The notes: a model not told the origin generated them from the sequence alone. 64,000 nucleotides of DNA from JBKEDF01 sp047975325 (GCA_047975325.1 JBKEDF010000053.1:1-64000); one strand, 5' to 3'; shown: positions 51,222 through 59,607, counted from the first letter of the stretch. Numbers and translations are program-made.

Positions 51222-51935
51222 ATGAGAATTCTTTTGGTCGAAGATGATCCGACCACGTCCCGCAGCATAGAATTAATGTTGACCCATGCCAACCTCAATG
51301 TGTTTTGCACGGATCTTGGGGAGGAAGGTATCGATCTTGCCAAGCTTTATGATTACGACCTTATTCTGCTGGATCTGAATCTGCCGGATATGAGCGGGCA
51401 TGACGTCTTGCGCCAGCTTCGCCTGGCCCGAGTGGAAACGCCGATCCTGATCCTGTCGGGCGATGATGATACCGACAGCAAGCTCAAGGGATTTGGCTTT
51501 GGCGCGGATGATTATCTGACGAAACCCTTTCACCGCGAAGAACTCGTTGCGCGGATTCATGCAATTATCCGTCGTTCGAAGGGACATTCGCAATCGATTA
51601 TTAATACCGGAAAGATTGCCGTCAATCTGGATGCCAAAACGGTTGAGGCCGAAGGTCAGTCCGTGCATCTGACCGGTAAGGAATATCAAATGCTGGAGCT
51701 TCTTTCTTTACGTAAGGGAACAACCCTGACGAAAGAAATGTTTCTCAACCATCTTTATGGCGGAATGGATGAACCGGAATTGAAAATCATTGATGTTTTC
51801 ATATGTAAGCTGCGCAAAAAGCTTGCTGAAGCCACTGGCGGCGATAACTATATAGAAACGGTTTGGGGGCGCGGGTATGTGCTTCGTGATCCCGTCGCGG
51901 TAGAAGTTGAACCGCGCTTTGCCGTGGGCGCCTGA
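51222..51935 (+). CDS. ctrA: Cell-cycle response regulator CtrA
   Basis: OmpR-type master regulator of alphaproteobacterial cell cycle; in Rhodobacterales it mainly controls motility and gene-transfer-agent genes. The 237-residue protein has Asp51 as phospho-acceptor, Lys101 in YLTKPF, the acidic pair Asp8-Asp9, and a winged-helix effector domain with VHLTGKEYQMLELLSLRKG and PELKIIDVFICKLRKKLAEATGG. The last residues are VGA; the Caulobacter protein ends in two Ala that direct ClpXP, so degradation signal may differ. ATG start follows GGAG. ligA is downstream by 59 nt. Confidence 0.98.
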   Translation: MRILLVEDDPTTSRSIELMLTHANLNVFCTDLGEEGIDLAKLYDYDLILLDLNLPDMSGHDVLRQLRLARVETPILILSGDDDTDSKLKGFGFGADDYLTKPFHREELVARIHAIIRRSKGHSQSIINTGKIAVNLDAKTVEAEGQSVHLTGKEYQMLELLSLRKGTTLTKEMFLNHLYGGMDEPELKIIDVFICKLRKKLAEATGGDNYIETVWGRGYVLRDPVAVEVEPRFAVGA

Positions 51936-51994
51936 CCCTCTGGACCTCAAACCGGGCTGCCCCTAAACCGGAACAGACGGAAAAAGGGGCGCCC

Positions 51995-54106
51995 ATGCAG
52001 GATCGTGAGGTCGATCAACTGACACGGAAAGAGGCGGAGGCGGAGCTTGCCCGCCTCGCCATTGTCATCGAAACGGCGAATATCGCCTATCATACCCATG
52101 ATGCGCCGGAGATCGCCGATTCGGATTATGATGCGCTCAGGCGACGCAATGTGGCCATCGAGGCGCGCTTTCCCGATCTGAAACGCGCCGACAGTCCCTC
52201 CGACAAGGTAGGCGCTTCCGTAGCGGAAGGTTTCGGCCGGGTCGTCCATGCCGTTCGTATGCTGAGTCTGGCCAATGCCTTTGATGAAGAAGACCTTGTT
52301 GAATTCGAAAAACGGATTCGCAACTATCTGGGGGGGGATCCCGACCTGGCCTATACGGCCGAACCCAAGATAGACGGGCTTTCACTTTCCCTGCGCTACG
52401 AAGGGGGGGAACTGGTACAGGCCGGAACCCGGGGCGATGGCGAGGTCGGGGAAAACGTGACCGCCAATGCCCGCGTGATTACCGACATCCCCCAACGGCT
52501 GGAAGGTGCCCCCGATATTCTGGAGGTACGTGGCGAGGTCTATATGTCCCATGCCGATTTTGCCGCGCTGAATGCGCGGCAGGCGGAAACCGGGGGGAAG
52601 AGTTTTGCAAATCCGCGCAATGCGGCGGCCGGCAGCCTGCGCCAGCTTGACGCCGCGATCACCGCATCCCGGCCCCTGCGTTTTTTCGCCTATGCCTGGG
52701 GGGAGTTATCCGCACCGCTGGCCAAAACGCAATTCGATGCGATCGCACGGCTCAAGGTACTTGGTTTCCAGACCAATCCGTTAACAAAACTTTGTCGCAG
52801 CCCGCAGGAATTACTGGATCATTACCGGATGATCGAGGCAGAACGTTCAACGCTGGGCTACGATATCGACGGCATTGTCTACAAGGTCAATGATTTGGCC
52901 TTGCAGGGGCGGCTCGGTTTTCGTTCCGCCACGCCACGTTGGGCGATTGCCCATAAATTCCCTGCCGAACTTGCCTGGACCGACCTTCAGGCGATCGATA
53001 TCCAGGTGGGCCGGACCGGGGCGCTTTCGCCGGTTGCGCGGCTTGTGCCGGTGACGGTGGGGGGGGTCGTTGTGGCCAATGCGACATTGCATAATGAGGA
53101 TTACATCGCCGGTCGCAACAGCAAGGGCGAACCGATCCGCAATGGAAAGGATATCCGCGTCGGTGACAGGGTGCAGGTCTATCGGGCGGGTGATGTAATT
53201 CCGAAAATTGCCAATGTGGATCTGAAATACCGCAAGGATGGCGCGCACATCTTCGAATTTCCGATACGATGTCCGGAATGCGACAGCCCCGCCATCCGGG
53301 AGGAGGGCGATTCGGTCCGCCGCTGTACCGGCGGGTTGATCTGTCCGGCGCAGGCAGTGGAGCGGCTCAAACATTTCGTCAGCCGAAACGCCTTTGATAT
53401 CGAAGGGCTGGGGGCCAAGCAGGTCGAGGCGCTCTGGAAAGATGGCTGGATCCGGACCCCGGCAGATATCTTTGCACTGGAGGCGCGTTTCGGATCCGGG
53501 GGAAAACAGCTGCGCAATCGGGAAGGCTGGGGCGCAAAATCCGCCGAAAACCTGTTTCGTGCCATTGATAACAAACGGAAAATTCCGCTGAACCGTCTGA
53601 TCTTTGCCTTGGGGATCCGTCATGTCGGCGAAAGCTCCGCAGGGTTGCTTGCCACCCATTACGGCCGCTGGGATGTGTTCGAGGCGGCGATGCGCAAGGC
53701 CCGGATCGGGGAGGGATCCGAATGGGAAGATCTGACAGCGATTGACGGGGTCGGCGCGGTGCTGGCGGCTTCCGTCATTTCGGCCTTTGGCAACGAACGT
53801 GAACGGGCCGCGATTGATGCGCTGGTGGCCGAACTTGATGTGCAGCAAATGGTAAGACGCACGCCGGTGGACAGCCCCGTTGCGGGAAAGACGGTGGTTT
53901 TCACCGGCACGCTGGAAAAGATGACCCGGGCCGAAGCCAAGGCGCGGGCTGAGGCATTAGGGGCCAGGGTTGCGGGCTCGGTTTCGGCAAAAACGGATCT
54001 GGTCATTGCCGGGCCCGGAGCGGGGTCCAAGGCGAAGCAGGCCGAAAAGCTGGGCGTGGAATTGATCGATGAGGATGCCTGGCTTGCCCTGATCGGGGCG
54101 ATATGA
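51995..54106 (+). CDS. ligA: NAD-dependent DNA ligase
   Basis: LigA seals nicks in replication and repair. The 703-residue protein has the adenylated Lys125 in AEPKIDGLSLSLRY, the Ia domain at the N-terminus (HTHDAPEIADSDYDALRRR), and an OB domain. A Cys4 zinc finger CPECDSP...RCTGGLICPAQ follows, then HhH repeats (IEGLGAKQVEALW) and a C-terminal BRCT domain (VAGKTVVFTGTLEKMTRAEAKARAEALG). Length is typical. Its TGA overlaps the ATG of recG by 4 nt. Confidence 0.98.
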   Translation: MQDREVDQLTRKEAEAELARLAIVIETANIAYHTHDAPEIADSDYDALRRRNVAIEARFPDLKRADSPSDKVGASVAEGFGRVVHAVRMLSLANAFDEEDLVEFEKRIRNYLGGDPDLAYTAEPKIDGLSLSLRYEGGELVQAGTRGDGEVGENVTANARVITDIPQRLEGAPDILEVRGEVYMSHADFAALNARQAETGGKSFANPRNAAAGSLRQLDAAITASRPLRFFAYAWGELSAPLAKTQFDAIARLKVLGFQTNPLTKLCRSPQELLDHYRMIEAERSTLGYDIDGIVYKVNDLALQGRLGFRSATPRWAIAHKFPAELAWTDLQAIDIQVGRTGALSPVARLVPVTVGGVVVANATLHNEDYIAGRNSKGEPIRNGKDIRVGDRVQVYRAGDVIPKIANVDLKYRKDGAHIFEFPIRCPECDSPAIREEGDSVRRCTGGLICPAQAVERLKHFVSRNAFDIEGLGAKQVEALWKDGWIRTPADIFALEARFGSGGKQLRNREGWGAKSAENLFRAIDNKRKIPLNRLIFALGIRHVGESSAGLLATHYGRWDVFEAAMRKARIGEGSEWEDLTAIDGVGAVLAASVISAFGNERERAAIDALVAELDVQQMVRRTPVDSPVAGKTVVFTGTLEKMTRAEAKARAEALGARVAGSVSAKTDLVIAGPGAGSKAKQAEKLGVELIDEDAWLALIGAI

Positions 54107-56190
54107 GCCGCCCCGAGATCCTCTTTCCGCTTTTCGCGGATCTGGAAACGCTGAACGGAATCGGTCCGAAAACGGCGCAGGCCCTGGCCGGGCTGGATGT
54201 TGAGCGGCCCAAAGACCTGCTGTTTCTGCTGCCGCATTCGGGGATCGACCGCAGCCGCCGTGCGACGATACGCGAGGCCTCCCTTCCCGGGGTGGTCACG
54301 GTTGAGGTGACGATTGGGGCCCATCGCCCGCCGCAACAGAAGGGACGTCCCTATCGTGTGGATGTGGAGGATGCGGCAAGTTCCTTTCAACTTGTCTTCT
54401 TTCATGCGCGGGGGGATTATCTCATGCGGCTCCTGCCGCCAGGGCAGGTGCGGGTTGTGTCGGGGCGGGTTGAGCTTTTCGACGGGCTGGCACAAATGGT
54501 TCACCCCGATCATGTCCTTGCGACGGCGGAAGCCGCGAACCTTCCGTCATTTGAACCCGTTTATCCACTGGCGGCAGGGGTAACGCAAAAGGCCATCGGC
54601 AAAGGGATCGCGGCTGCTTTGGCCCGTATGCCCGACCTGCCCGAATGGATAGATCCGGGGCAGAAGATGCGCGAAGGCTGGCCGGATTGGGATCAGGCCA
54701 TCCGCACCGTCCATGCACCACAAGGCCCGGCGGATATCGCACCAACGGCCCCCGCACGTCTGCGTCTGGCCTATGACGAATTCCTTGCCCATCAATTGAC
54801 ACTTTCGCTGGCGCGGGCCTCAATGCGCAGGGCCAAGGGCCGGGAAAGCCGGGGGGAAGGGCAATTGCGCAACAAGGTGCTCGCGGGGCTTCCCTACAGG
54901 CCAACCGCCGCGCAGGACCGGGCCGTTGCGGAAATCAGCGCCAATATGGCCGCACCCCAGCGGATGAACCGCCTGCTTCAGGGGGATGTCGGATCGGGAA
55001 AGACGCTGGTTGCGCTCCTGTCGCTGCTGATTGCAGTTGAGGCTGGAGGGCAGGGGGTTCTGATGGCCCCGACAGAGATCCTTGCCAGACAGCATCATGA
55101 CGGCCTGGCGGGACTCGCGGCACTGGCGGGGGTCCGGCTGGAAATCCTGACCGGTCGGGACAAGGGCACTGAACGCGCGGCCAAGCTGGCCGATCTGGCA
55201 GCAGGGCGGATCGGCATCCTCGTCGGGACCCATGCGGTGTTTCAGCGCGACGTCGAATTTTTCGATCTACGCCTTGCAGTGGTGGATGAACAACATCGTT
55301 TCGGCGTGGCGCAACGGATGGAACTGGGGACCAAGGGGCGCGCGGCGGATGTGCTGGTGATGACCGCAACCCCGATCCCGCGCAGCCTTGCCCTCGCGAG
55401 CTATGGTGACATGGATGTGTCGGTGCTGGATGAAAAGCCACCCGGACGCCATCCGATCCGGACAGCATTGATCCCCACCGCGCGGCTTGACGAGGTTGTG
55501 GAAAAACTGCGCCAGGCCGTTGCCGAAGGAAAACAGGCCTATTGGGTCTGTCCATTGGTCGAAGATAGCGAGGTGCTGGATTACGCCTCCGCCGAGGCCC
55601 GTTTTCGTGCCCTGCGTGCTGCATTGGGTGAAGGCGTGGTTGGATTGGTCCATGGGCAGATGCCCATTGCGGAAAAGGATGCCGCGATGGCCGAATTTGT
55701 GGCGGGGCGCATTGCCGTTCTGGTGGCAACCACGGTGATCGAGGTGGGGGTGAATGTGCCCGCCGCTACGATCATGGTGATCGAACGGGCAGAAACCTTC
55801 GGCCTGGCCCAGTTGCACCAGTTACGGGGTCGGGTCGGTCGCGGGGAAGAAGCCTCGACCTGCCTGCTTCTTTATCAGACGCCGCTGTCGGAATCGGGGG
55901 AACGGCGGCTGAAAATCCTGCGTGATACCGAAGACGGGTTCCGCATTGCCGAAGAGGATCTTGCCATGCGTGGCGCGGGGGATCTGATTGGCACGGCGCA
56001 ATCGGGCCTGCCGCGTTTTCGTGTTGCCGATATGGAACGCCAGACCGCCTTGATGGCCACGGCACAATCCGATGCGCGTACCCTTTTGAACCAGGACCCG
56101 GCGCTGGCCGGTAAAAGGGGGCAAGCCGTGCGGGCCTTGCTTTGGCTTCTGGATCAGGACCGCGCAATCCGCCTTCTTTCCGTTGGATAA
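54103..56190 (+). CDS. recG: ATP-dependent DNA helicase RecG
   Basis: RecG remodels stalled replication forks and branched intermediates. In 695 residues, the N-terminal wedge OB domain is followed by SF2 helicase domains with Walker A GDVGSGKTLVAL near residue 295, the DEQH box near 394 and MTATPIPRSLALASYGDMD. The motif VI region is LAQLHQLRGRVGRGEE, and QSGLPRFRVADMERQ belongs to the C-terminal TRG hairpin. Overlap with ligA by 4 nt makes a ligA-recG operon. An SOS-type site lies just after its stop. Confidence 0.98.
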   Translation: MSRPEILFPLFADLETLNGIGPKTAQALAGLDVERPKDLLFLLPHSGIDRSRRATIREASLPGVVTVEVTIGAHRPPQQKGRPYRVDVEDAASSFQLVFFHARGDYLMRLLPPGQVRVVSGRVELFDGLAQMVHPDHVLATAEAANLPSFEPVYPLAAGVTQKAIGKGIAAALARMPDLPEWIDPGQKMREGWPDWDQAIRTVHAPQGPADIAPTAPARLRLAYDEFLAHQLTLSLARASMRRAKGRESRGEGQLRNKVLAGLPYRPTAAQDRAVAEISANMAAPQRMNRLLQGDVGSGKTLVALLSLLIAVEAGGQGVLMAPTEILARQHHDGLAGLAALAGVRLEILTGRDKGTERAAKLADLAAGRIGILVGTHAVFQRDVEFFDLRLAVVDEQHRFGVAQRMELGTKGRAADVLVMTATPIPRSLALASYGDMDVSVLDEKPPGRHPIRTALIPTARLDEVVEKLRQAVAEGKQAYWVCPLVEDSEVLDYASAEARFRALRAALGEGVVGLVHGQMPIAEKDAAMAEFVAGRIAVLVATTVIEVGVNVPAATIMVIERAETFGLAQLHQLRGRVGRGEEASTCLLLYQTPLSESGERRLKILRDTEDGFRIAEEDLAMRGAGDLIGTAQSGLPRFRVADMERQTALMATAQSDARTLLNQDPALAGKRGQAVRALLWLLDQDRAIRLLSVG

Positions 56191-56208
56191 CCCCTTTTGT
56201 TCTCAAAT

Positions 56209-56253
56209 GTTCTTAAAAAGTTCTTTACAATGGTTAAGATTAATGAGAACAAT
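56209..56253 (+). promoter_or_regulatory. LexA-type SOS box (GTTC-N7-GTTC) and promoter
   Basis: GTTC (56209-56212) and GTTC (56220-56223) are separated by exactly seven bases, the direct-repeat operator used by LexA in Alphaproteobacteria. A third GTTC at 56199-56202 is spaced by six. TTTACA (56224-56229) directly follows as a -35-like element, with a -10-like AACAAT about 18 nt further. The arrangement places the repressor next to the promoter of the peptide gene at 56281. Confidence 0.7.
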
Positions 56254-56280
56254 ACGGAAACAAATCGGGAAGGAGGCCAA

Positions 56281-56403
56281 ATGTTTTCGGAACTCAAAGA
56301 TGTCGCAATCCGCTCCCGGGCGACATTGTTGGAAGATACACTTGGTGTGGCCGCGCTTTTTGCCGTTCTTGTTGCGGGGTTGAGCCTGCCTTCGCTGATC
56401 TGA
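56281..56403 (+). CDS. 40-residue single-pass membrane peptide, candidate SOS-regulated
   Basis: A small protein of 40 residues: an amphipathic charged N-terminus (MFSELKDVAIRSRATLLEDT) and a hydrophobic C-terminal helix with LGVAALFAVLVAGLSLPSLI. The AGGAGG Shine-Dalgarno at 56271-56276 is perfect, with 4 nt to ATG; an upstream in-frame ATG at 56230 adds 17 residues but has no such site. It lies behind the GTTC-N7-GTTC site, and two terminators follow at 56475 and 56519. Function unknown. By position and size it recalls Caulobacter SidA (29 residues, SOS-induced inner-membrane division inhibitor), but sequence similarity is not claimed. Confidence 0.75.
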   Translation: MFSELKDVAIRSRATLLEDTLGVAALFAVLVAGLSLPSLI

Positions 56404-56474
56404 ATACCTGCCTGCTGTCTGATCCCGGGTGTCTGCACGCTGTCCCCGTGCCTGTGTCCCTGCCTCTGCGACGC
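56404..56474 (+). other. Pyrimidine/CTG-rich 3' UTR of the small peptide gene
   Basis: About 70 nt between the peptide stop and the first terminator contain CTG eight times, with few purine tracts. No reading frame is evident. The segment could be a stable 3' UTR or a small RNA body ended by the terminator, but only composition supports this. Confidence 0.35.
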
Positions 56475-56499
56475 CGGGGCGCCTTGCGCGCCCCGTTTT
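56475..56499 (+). terminator. First rho-independent terminator after the peptide gene
   Basis: CGGGGCGC (56475-56482) and GCGCCCCG (56488-56495), 8 bp of G-C only with a 5-nt loop CTTGC, followed by TTTT (56496-56499). Strong by stem content, moderate in T tail. Confidence 0.85.
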
Positions 56500-56518
56500 C
56501 ACCCCAGACATGCAACTG

Positions 56519-56554
56519 ACCGCCGCCATCCTTTCGGATGTGCGGCGGTTTTTT
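56519..56554 (+). terminator. Second rho-independent terminator after the peptide gene
   Basis: CCGCCGC and GCGGCGG arms with inner ATCC/GGAT pairing around TTTC, ending in TTTTTT. One mismatch position divides the stem. A second strong terminator 20 nt after the first makes readthrough into the fliG antisense region unlikely. Confidence 0.85.
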
Positions 56555-56592
56555 CGATATGCCCTGACAAGAACCGGTATGAATAATCGTGG

Positions 56593-57678
56593 CTATTCTT
56601 CCGTTGCTATCAGGGCAATCTCTCCGGCTGCCTCCAATTCGCGGATCGCGCTGGTGACGGCGGTCATGGCATCTTCGGCATCCCTGGGTTTGAGGTTTTC
56701 AATCTCCGCCATTTCCTCACGCAGCGTTTCGGCCATGCGTTGCGACATGTTTGCAAGGATGAATTCCGTGACTGCCGCGCCTTCCGAACTGGCAGCACCC
56801 GCTTTCAGTGCAGCCACCAGTTGAGGTTGGGGCAGGGCGCGCGCAATTTTCGACACATCCCGCGGATTGAGCCGGGCAGCGATATGGTTGAAGGTGAAGA
56901 TCGTCTTGCGCACCTCTTGCGCAAAACCCGCGTCATCCTCATCAAGCCCGGCCAGAACCTCGGAACGGGTCGCTTCCGGCACCACATTCAATATTGCGCC
57001 CACACGTTGCACCGGACCGGCCTCAAAAGCCCGCTTGGGTTGATTTTCAAGCTGGGCGGCAAGCGCCTTTCCGATCTGGCTGACAGTATCGGGATCCACA
57101 TTGCCGGTCAGGGAGACGGCAAAAGCCACGCGGCGGGCGCGCTCCCCGGTCATACATCCCAGAAGTTCGGCGGACTTCGCCACGGGAAGTTTTGAAAGCA
57201 TAACCGCTGCAACTTCCGTTCCCTCCTCCTCAAGGATGGGCATCAGCCGTTCCGGGGGCAGGGCGGCAATCCTTTCCCAAGGATCACTTCGAGTGGAAAT
57301 ATCGGCAATCTGGCGCAACTGCCCGGCCGCTGCAGCGCTGATATGGCCGTCCATCAGGGAAAGCGCCCCATCAAGCCCACCGGGGAAGGACAGGCCGACC
57401 TCCTCCAGTTCGGTGGCAAATTCCTCAACGACGGCGCCCAGGGTTCTGCGGTCGACAAGGCGCATGCTGCCGATCTGTTCGGCCAGTTCCGCCTGCATGT
57501 CTTCGGGCAGGGCAGATAGTGAAATGGGCGCCCCTTCGGCCAGAAGAAGCCGGACGATCACCGCCGCCTTTTCCCGCCCGGACAACGTACGGGGAACAAT
57601 CGCACCACCCGCCTGCGTTGCAGGAACGGCGATACGTTCAGGTGTGATCCGCGCCAGGCCCGTCATTCCATCAGCCAT
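56593..57678 (-). CDS. fliG: Divergent FliG-like motor switch protein, isolated from flagellar genes
   Basis: FliG couples torque generation to the flagellar C-ring. The 361-residue protein has the FliG N-terminal domain (SGREKAAVIVRLLLAEGAPISLSAL), an armadillo middle domain, and a C-terminal domain with NMSQRMAETLREEMAEIENLKPRDAEDAMTAV. The conserved Arg of RMAETLR is kept and the motor Asp-Asp pair is replaced by Glu-Glu. The EHPQ motif of the middle domain, needed for contact with FliM, reads EEGT at residues 151-154. No other flagellar gene is in the window. It is either a divergent working FliG or a paralogue with a different partner. Confidence 0.82.
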   Translation of the reverse strand: MADGMTGLARITPERIAVPATQAGGAIVPRTLSGREKAAVIVRLLLAEGAPISLSALPEDMQAELAEQIGSMRLVDRRTLGAVVEEFATELEEVGLSFPGGLDGALSLMDGHISAAAAGQLRQIADISTRSDPWERIAALPPERLMPILEEEGTEVAAVMLSKLPVAKSAELLGCMTGERARRVAFAVSLTGNVDPDTVSQIGKALAAQLENQPKRAFEAGPVQRVGAILNVVPEATRSEVLAGLDEDDAGFAQEVRKTIFTFNHIAARLNPRDVSKIARALPQPQLVAALKAGAASSEGAAVTEFILANMSQRMAETLREEMAEIENLKPRDAEDAMTAVTSAIRELEAAGEIALIATEE

Positions 57679-57736
57679 GAAAACCCTCCGATTCCGGTTC
57701 GGGGTCTACTCTGGCGCAGATAGGGTTAAGGCCGCC

Positions 57737-57892
57737 TTACCCCGTAACGGGAACGCAGGTGCCTGTGTTCCTGTCAAATGCGGTTCCTTCCGCACAACTG
57801 ATAGCTGCACTGTCATGGGATTTTCCCGCACAGAAGGCCGCCGCGACAGAGGGCGTAAAGGTCAGGGCAATCAAGACAATCGCGATTCTCAT
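57737..57892 (-). CDS. Small secreted Cys-containing protein downstream of purB
   Basis: A 51-residue precursor with signal sequence MRIAIVLIALTFTPSVAAAF and a mature part with three Cys (21, 33, 46), two in AISCAEGTAFDRNTGTCVP, a pattern resembling very short chitin-binding or peritrophin-like domains (C-xGT-D-xxGxC-P). Ribosome site AAGGAAAGGA precedes the ATG. It lies on the same strand between purB and fliG, 150 nt after the purB stop. I recall similar short ORFs after purB in Rhodobacteraceae, but function is unknown. Confidence 0.7.
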   Translation of the reverse strand: MRIAIVLIALTFTPSVAAAFCAGKSHDSAAISCAEGTAFDRNTGTCVPVTG

Positions 57893-58042
57893 GGGCCGTC
57901 CTTTCCTTGGCTATGGCAAAAACGCGAATGGACAGGCCCTGCGCCAAATGGCACAGGGCGCTTGCGCGTCTGCAATATAGCATAATTGGGGGGCCACCGT
58001 GATGAAAAACCGGGGCAGACCAATCACGGGGCCGTGATGGTT

Positions 58043-59347
58043 TCAATCCCCGAAGACGCGGGCAAAGATCGTTTCCACATGTTTGGTGTGATAGCCAAGA
58101 TCGAACTTTTCCTCAATCTCGGCCGGGCTGAGCGCCCTTGTCACCTCGGGATCCGCCAGAAGCTCGGTCTTGAAATCCTTGCCCTCTTCCCAGACCTTCA
58201 TCGCGTTGCGCTGAACCAGCCGATAGGCGTCCTCGCGGCTTACCCCGGCCTGGGTCAATGCCAGAAGCACGCGCTGGCTCATCACGAGACCGCGGAACTG
58301 GTTCATGTTTTTCAGCATGTTGTCGGGATAGACGACAAGTTTTTCAATCACCCCGGCCAGTCGGTGCAGGGCGAAATCCAGTGTCACGGTGGCATCCGGC
58401 CCGATTGCACGTTCCACCGAGGAATGGGAAATATCGCGCTCATGCCAAAGCGTGACGTTTTCCATTGCCGGGATCACCGCCATCCGCACAAGGCGTGCCA
58501 GGCCGGTCAGGTTTTCCGTCAGCACCGGGTTGCGCTTGTGCGGCATTGCCGATGACCCTTTCTGGCCCTTGGAAAAGAACTCCTCAGCCTCAAGCACTTC
58601 GGTCCGCTGCATATGGCGGATTTCAGTTGCTATATTTTCCATAGAGGAGGCGATTACCCCCAATGTGGCAAAGAACATCGCATGGCGGTCACGCGGGATG
58701 ACCTGTGTGGAAATCGGTTCGGGCTGCAGGCCCATCATCTTGCAGACATGCAGTTCCACCGCCGGATTGATATTGGCAAAAGTGCCAACCGCACCGGAAA
58801 TCGCACCGGTTGAAATTTCCGTTCGAGCCGCTTCGAGCCGCGCCTTGCCGCGCGCCATTTCCGCATAGAAGCGCGCAAAGGTCAGCCCCATGGTCGTGGG
58901 TTCGGCATGAATGCCATGGGACCGGCCGATCCGCACCGTATCCTTGTGTTCCAGCGCCCGCGCCTTGAGCGCGGCAAGCACCCGGTCCATCGCCTGCACA
59001 AGAAGATCGGCCGCACGGGTCAGCTGCACGTTCAGCGTGGTATCCAGCACATCCGAGGAGGTCATCCCCTGATGCACGAAACGCGCGTCCTCACTGCCGA
59101 CATGTTCGGCCAGATGGGTCAGGAAGGCGATCACATCATGTTTGGTCACGGATTCAATTTCATCAATCCGGGCGACATCGAATTCCACATCCTTCGCGCG
59201 CCAGACGGCTTCGGCATTTTCCTTCGGGATCACCCCAAGCGCGGCCTGGGCGTCGCAGGCATGGGCCTCGATTTCATACCAGATCCGGAACTTGGTTTCG
59301 GGCGACCAGATGGCGACCATTTCGGGGCGGGAATAGCGCGGGATCAT
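58043..59347 (-). CDS. purB: Adenylosuccinate lyase
   Basis: PurB cleaves SAICAR and adenylosuccinate in purine synthesis. The 434-residue protein has the fumarase/aspartase signature GSSAMPHKRNP (about 262-272), the general acid-base region HQGMTSSDVLDTTLNVQL and the RSHGIHAEPTTMG segment. The ATG at 59347 (MIPRYSRPEM) is the usual N-terminus; the frame goes on to 59413 without homology. Alphaproteobacterial PurB is of this ~435-residue type. Confidence 0.97.
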   Translation of the reverse strand: MIPRYSRPEMVAIWSPETKFRIWYEIEAHACDAQAALGVIPKENAEAVWRAKDVEFDVARIDEIESVTKHDVIAFLTHLAEHVGSEDARFVHQGMTSSDVLDTTLNVQLTRAADLLVQAMDRVLAALKARALEHKDTVRIGRSHGIHAEPTTMGLTFARFYAEMARGKARLEAARTEISTGAISGAVGTFANINPAVELHVCKMMGLQPEPISTQVIPRDRHAMFFATLGVIASSMENIATEIRHMQRTEVLEAEEFFSKGQKGSSAMPHKRNPVLTENLTGLARLVRMAVIPAMENVTLWHERDISHSSVERAIGPDATVTLDFALHRLAGVIEKLVVYPDNMLKNMNQFRGLVMSQRVLLALTQAGVSREDAYRLVQRNAMKVWEEGKDFKTELLADPEVTRALSPAEIEEKFDLGYHTKHVETIFARVFGD

Positions 59348-59479
59348 GGGATGCCTTTCTTGGGAGCCGGGAAATTGCGCCATGTCCTTACGGTGCGCCC
59401 GCCGAAAGAGCAAGCATGGCAGCCCGCGCGCCTTGATCCGTCCGCAGTTCGGCAGCTAACGGCCGGGATACGGTTGGCC

Positions 59480-59507
59480 GGGCAGGTATCGGCGGGCAGG
59501 TATCGGC
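59480..59507. repeat. Tandem 14-bp repeat between purB and tig
   Basis: GGGCAGGTATCGGC occurs twice back to back (59480-59493 and 59494-59507). It lies 100 nt before tig in the divergent promoter interval, which is otherwise without a visible gene. Whether it is a protein-binding site or a replication-slippage product cannot be told. Confidence 0.85.
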
Positions 59508-59607
59508 CTATTCCCGCTTGCATCGCGCAGGCGGCAACCCTAGAAGGGCGGACAAATTTGATCGGGTGCCGCGGCGCGCCCTGCCCGAATATGCAAAGGA
59601 CGATGAA

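Noticed and set aside
56199..56212. Upstream GTTC pair as a second LexA site
   Set aside because: The spacing is six bases, not seven, so it fails the known alphaproteobacterial rule; kept only as a possible helper element.
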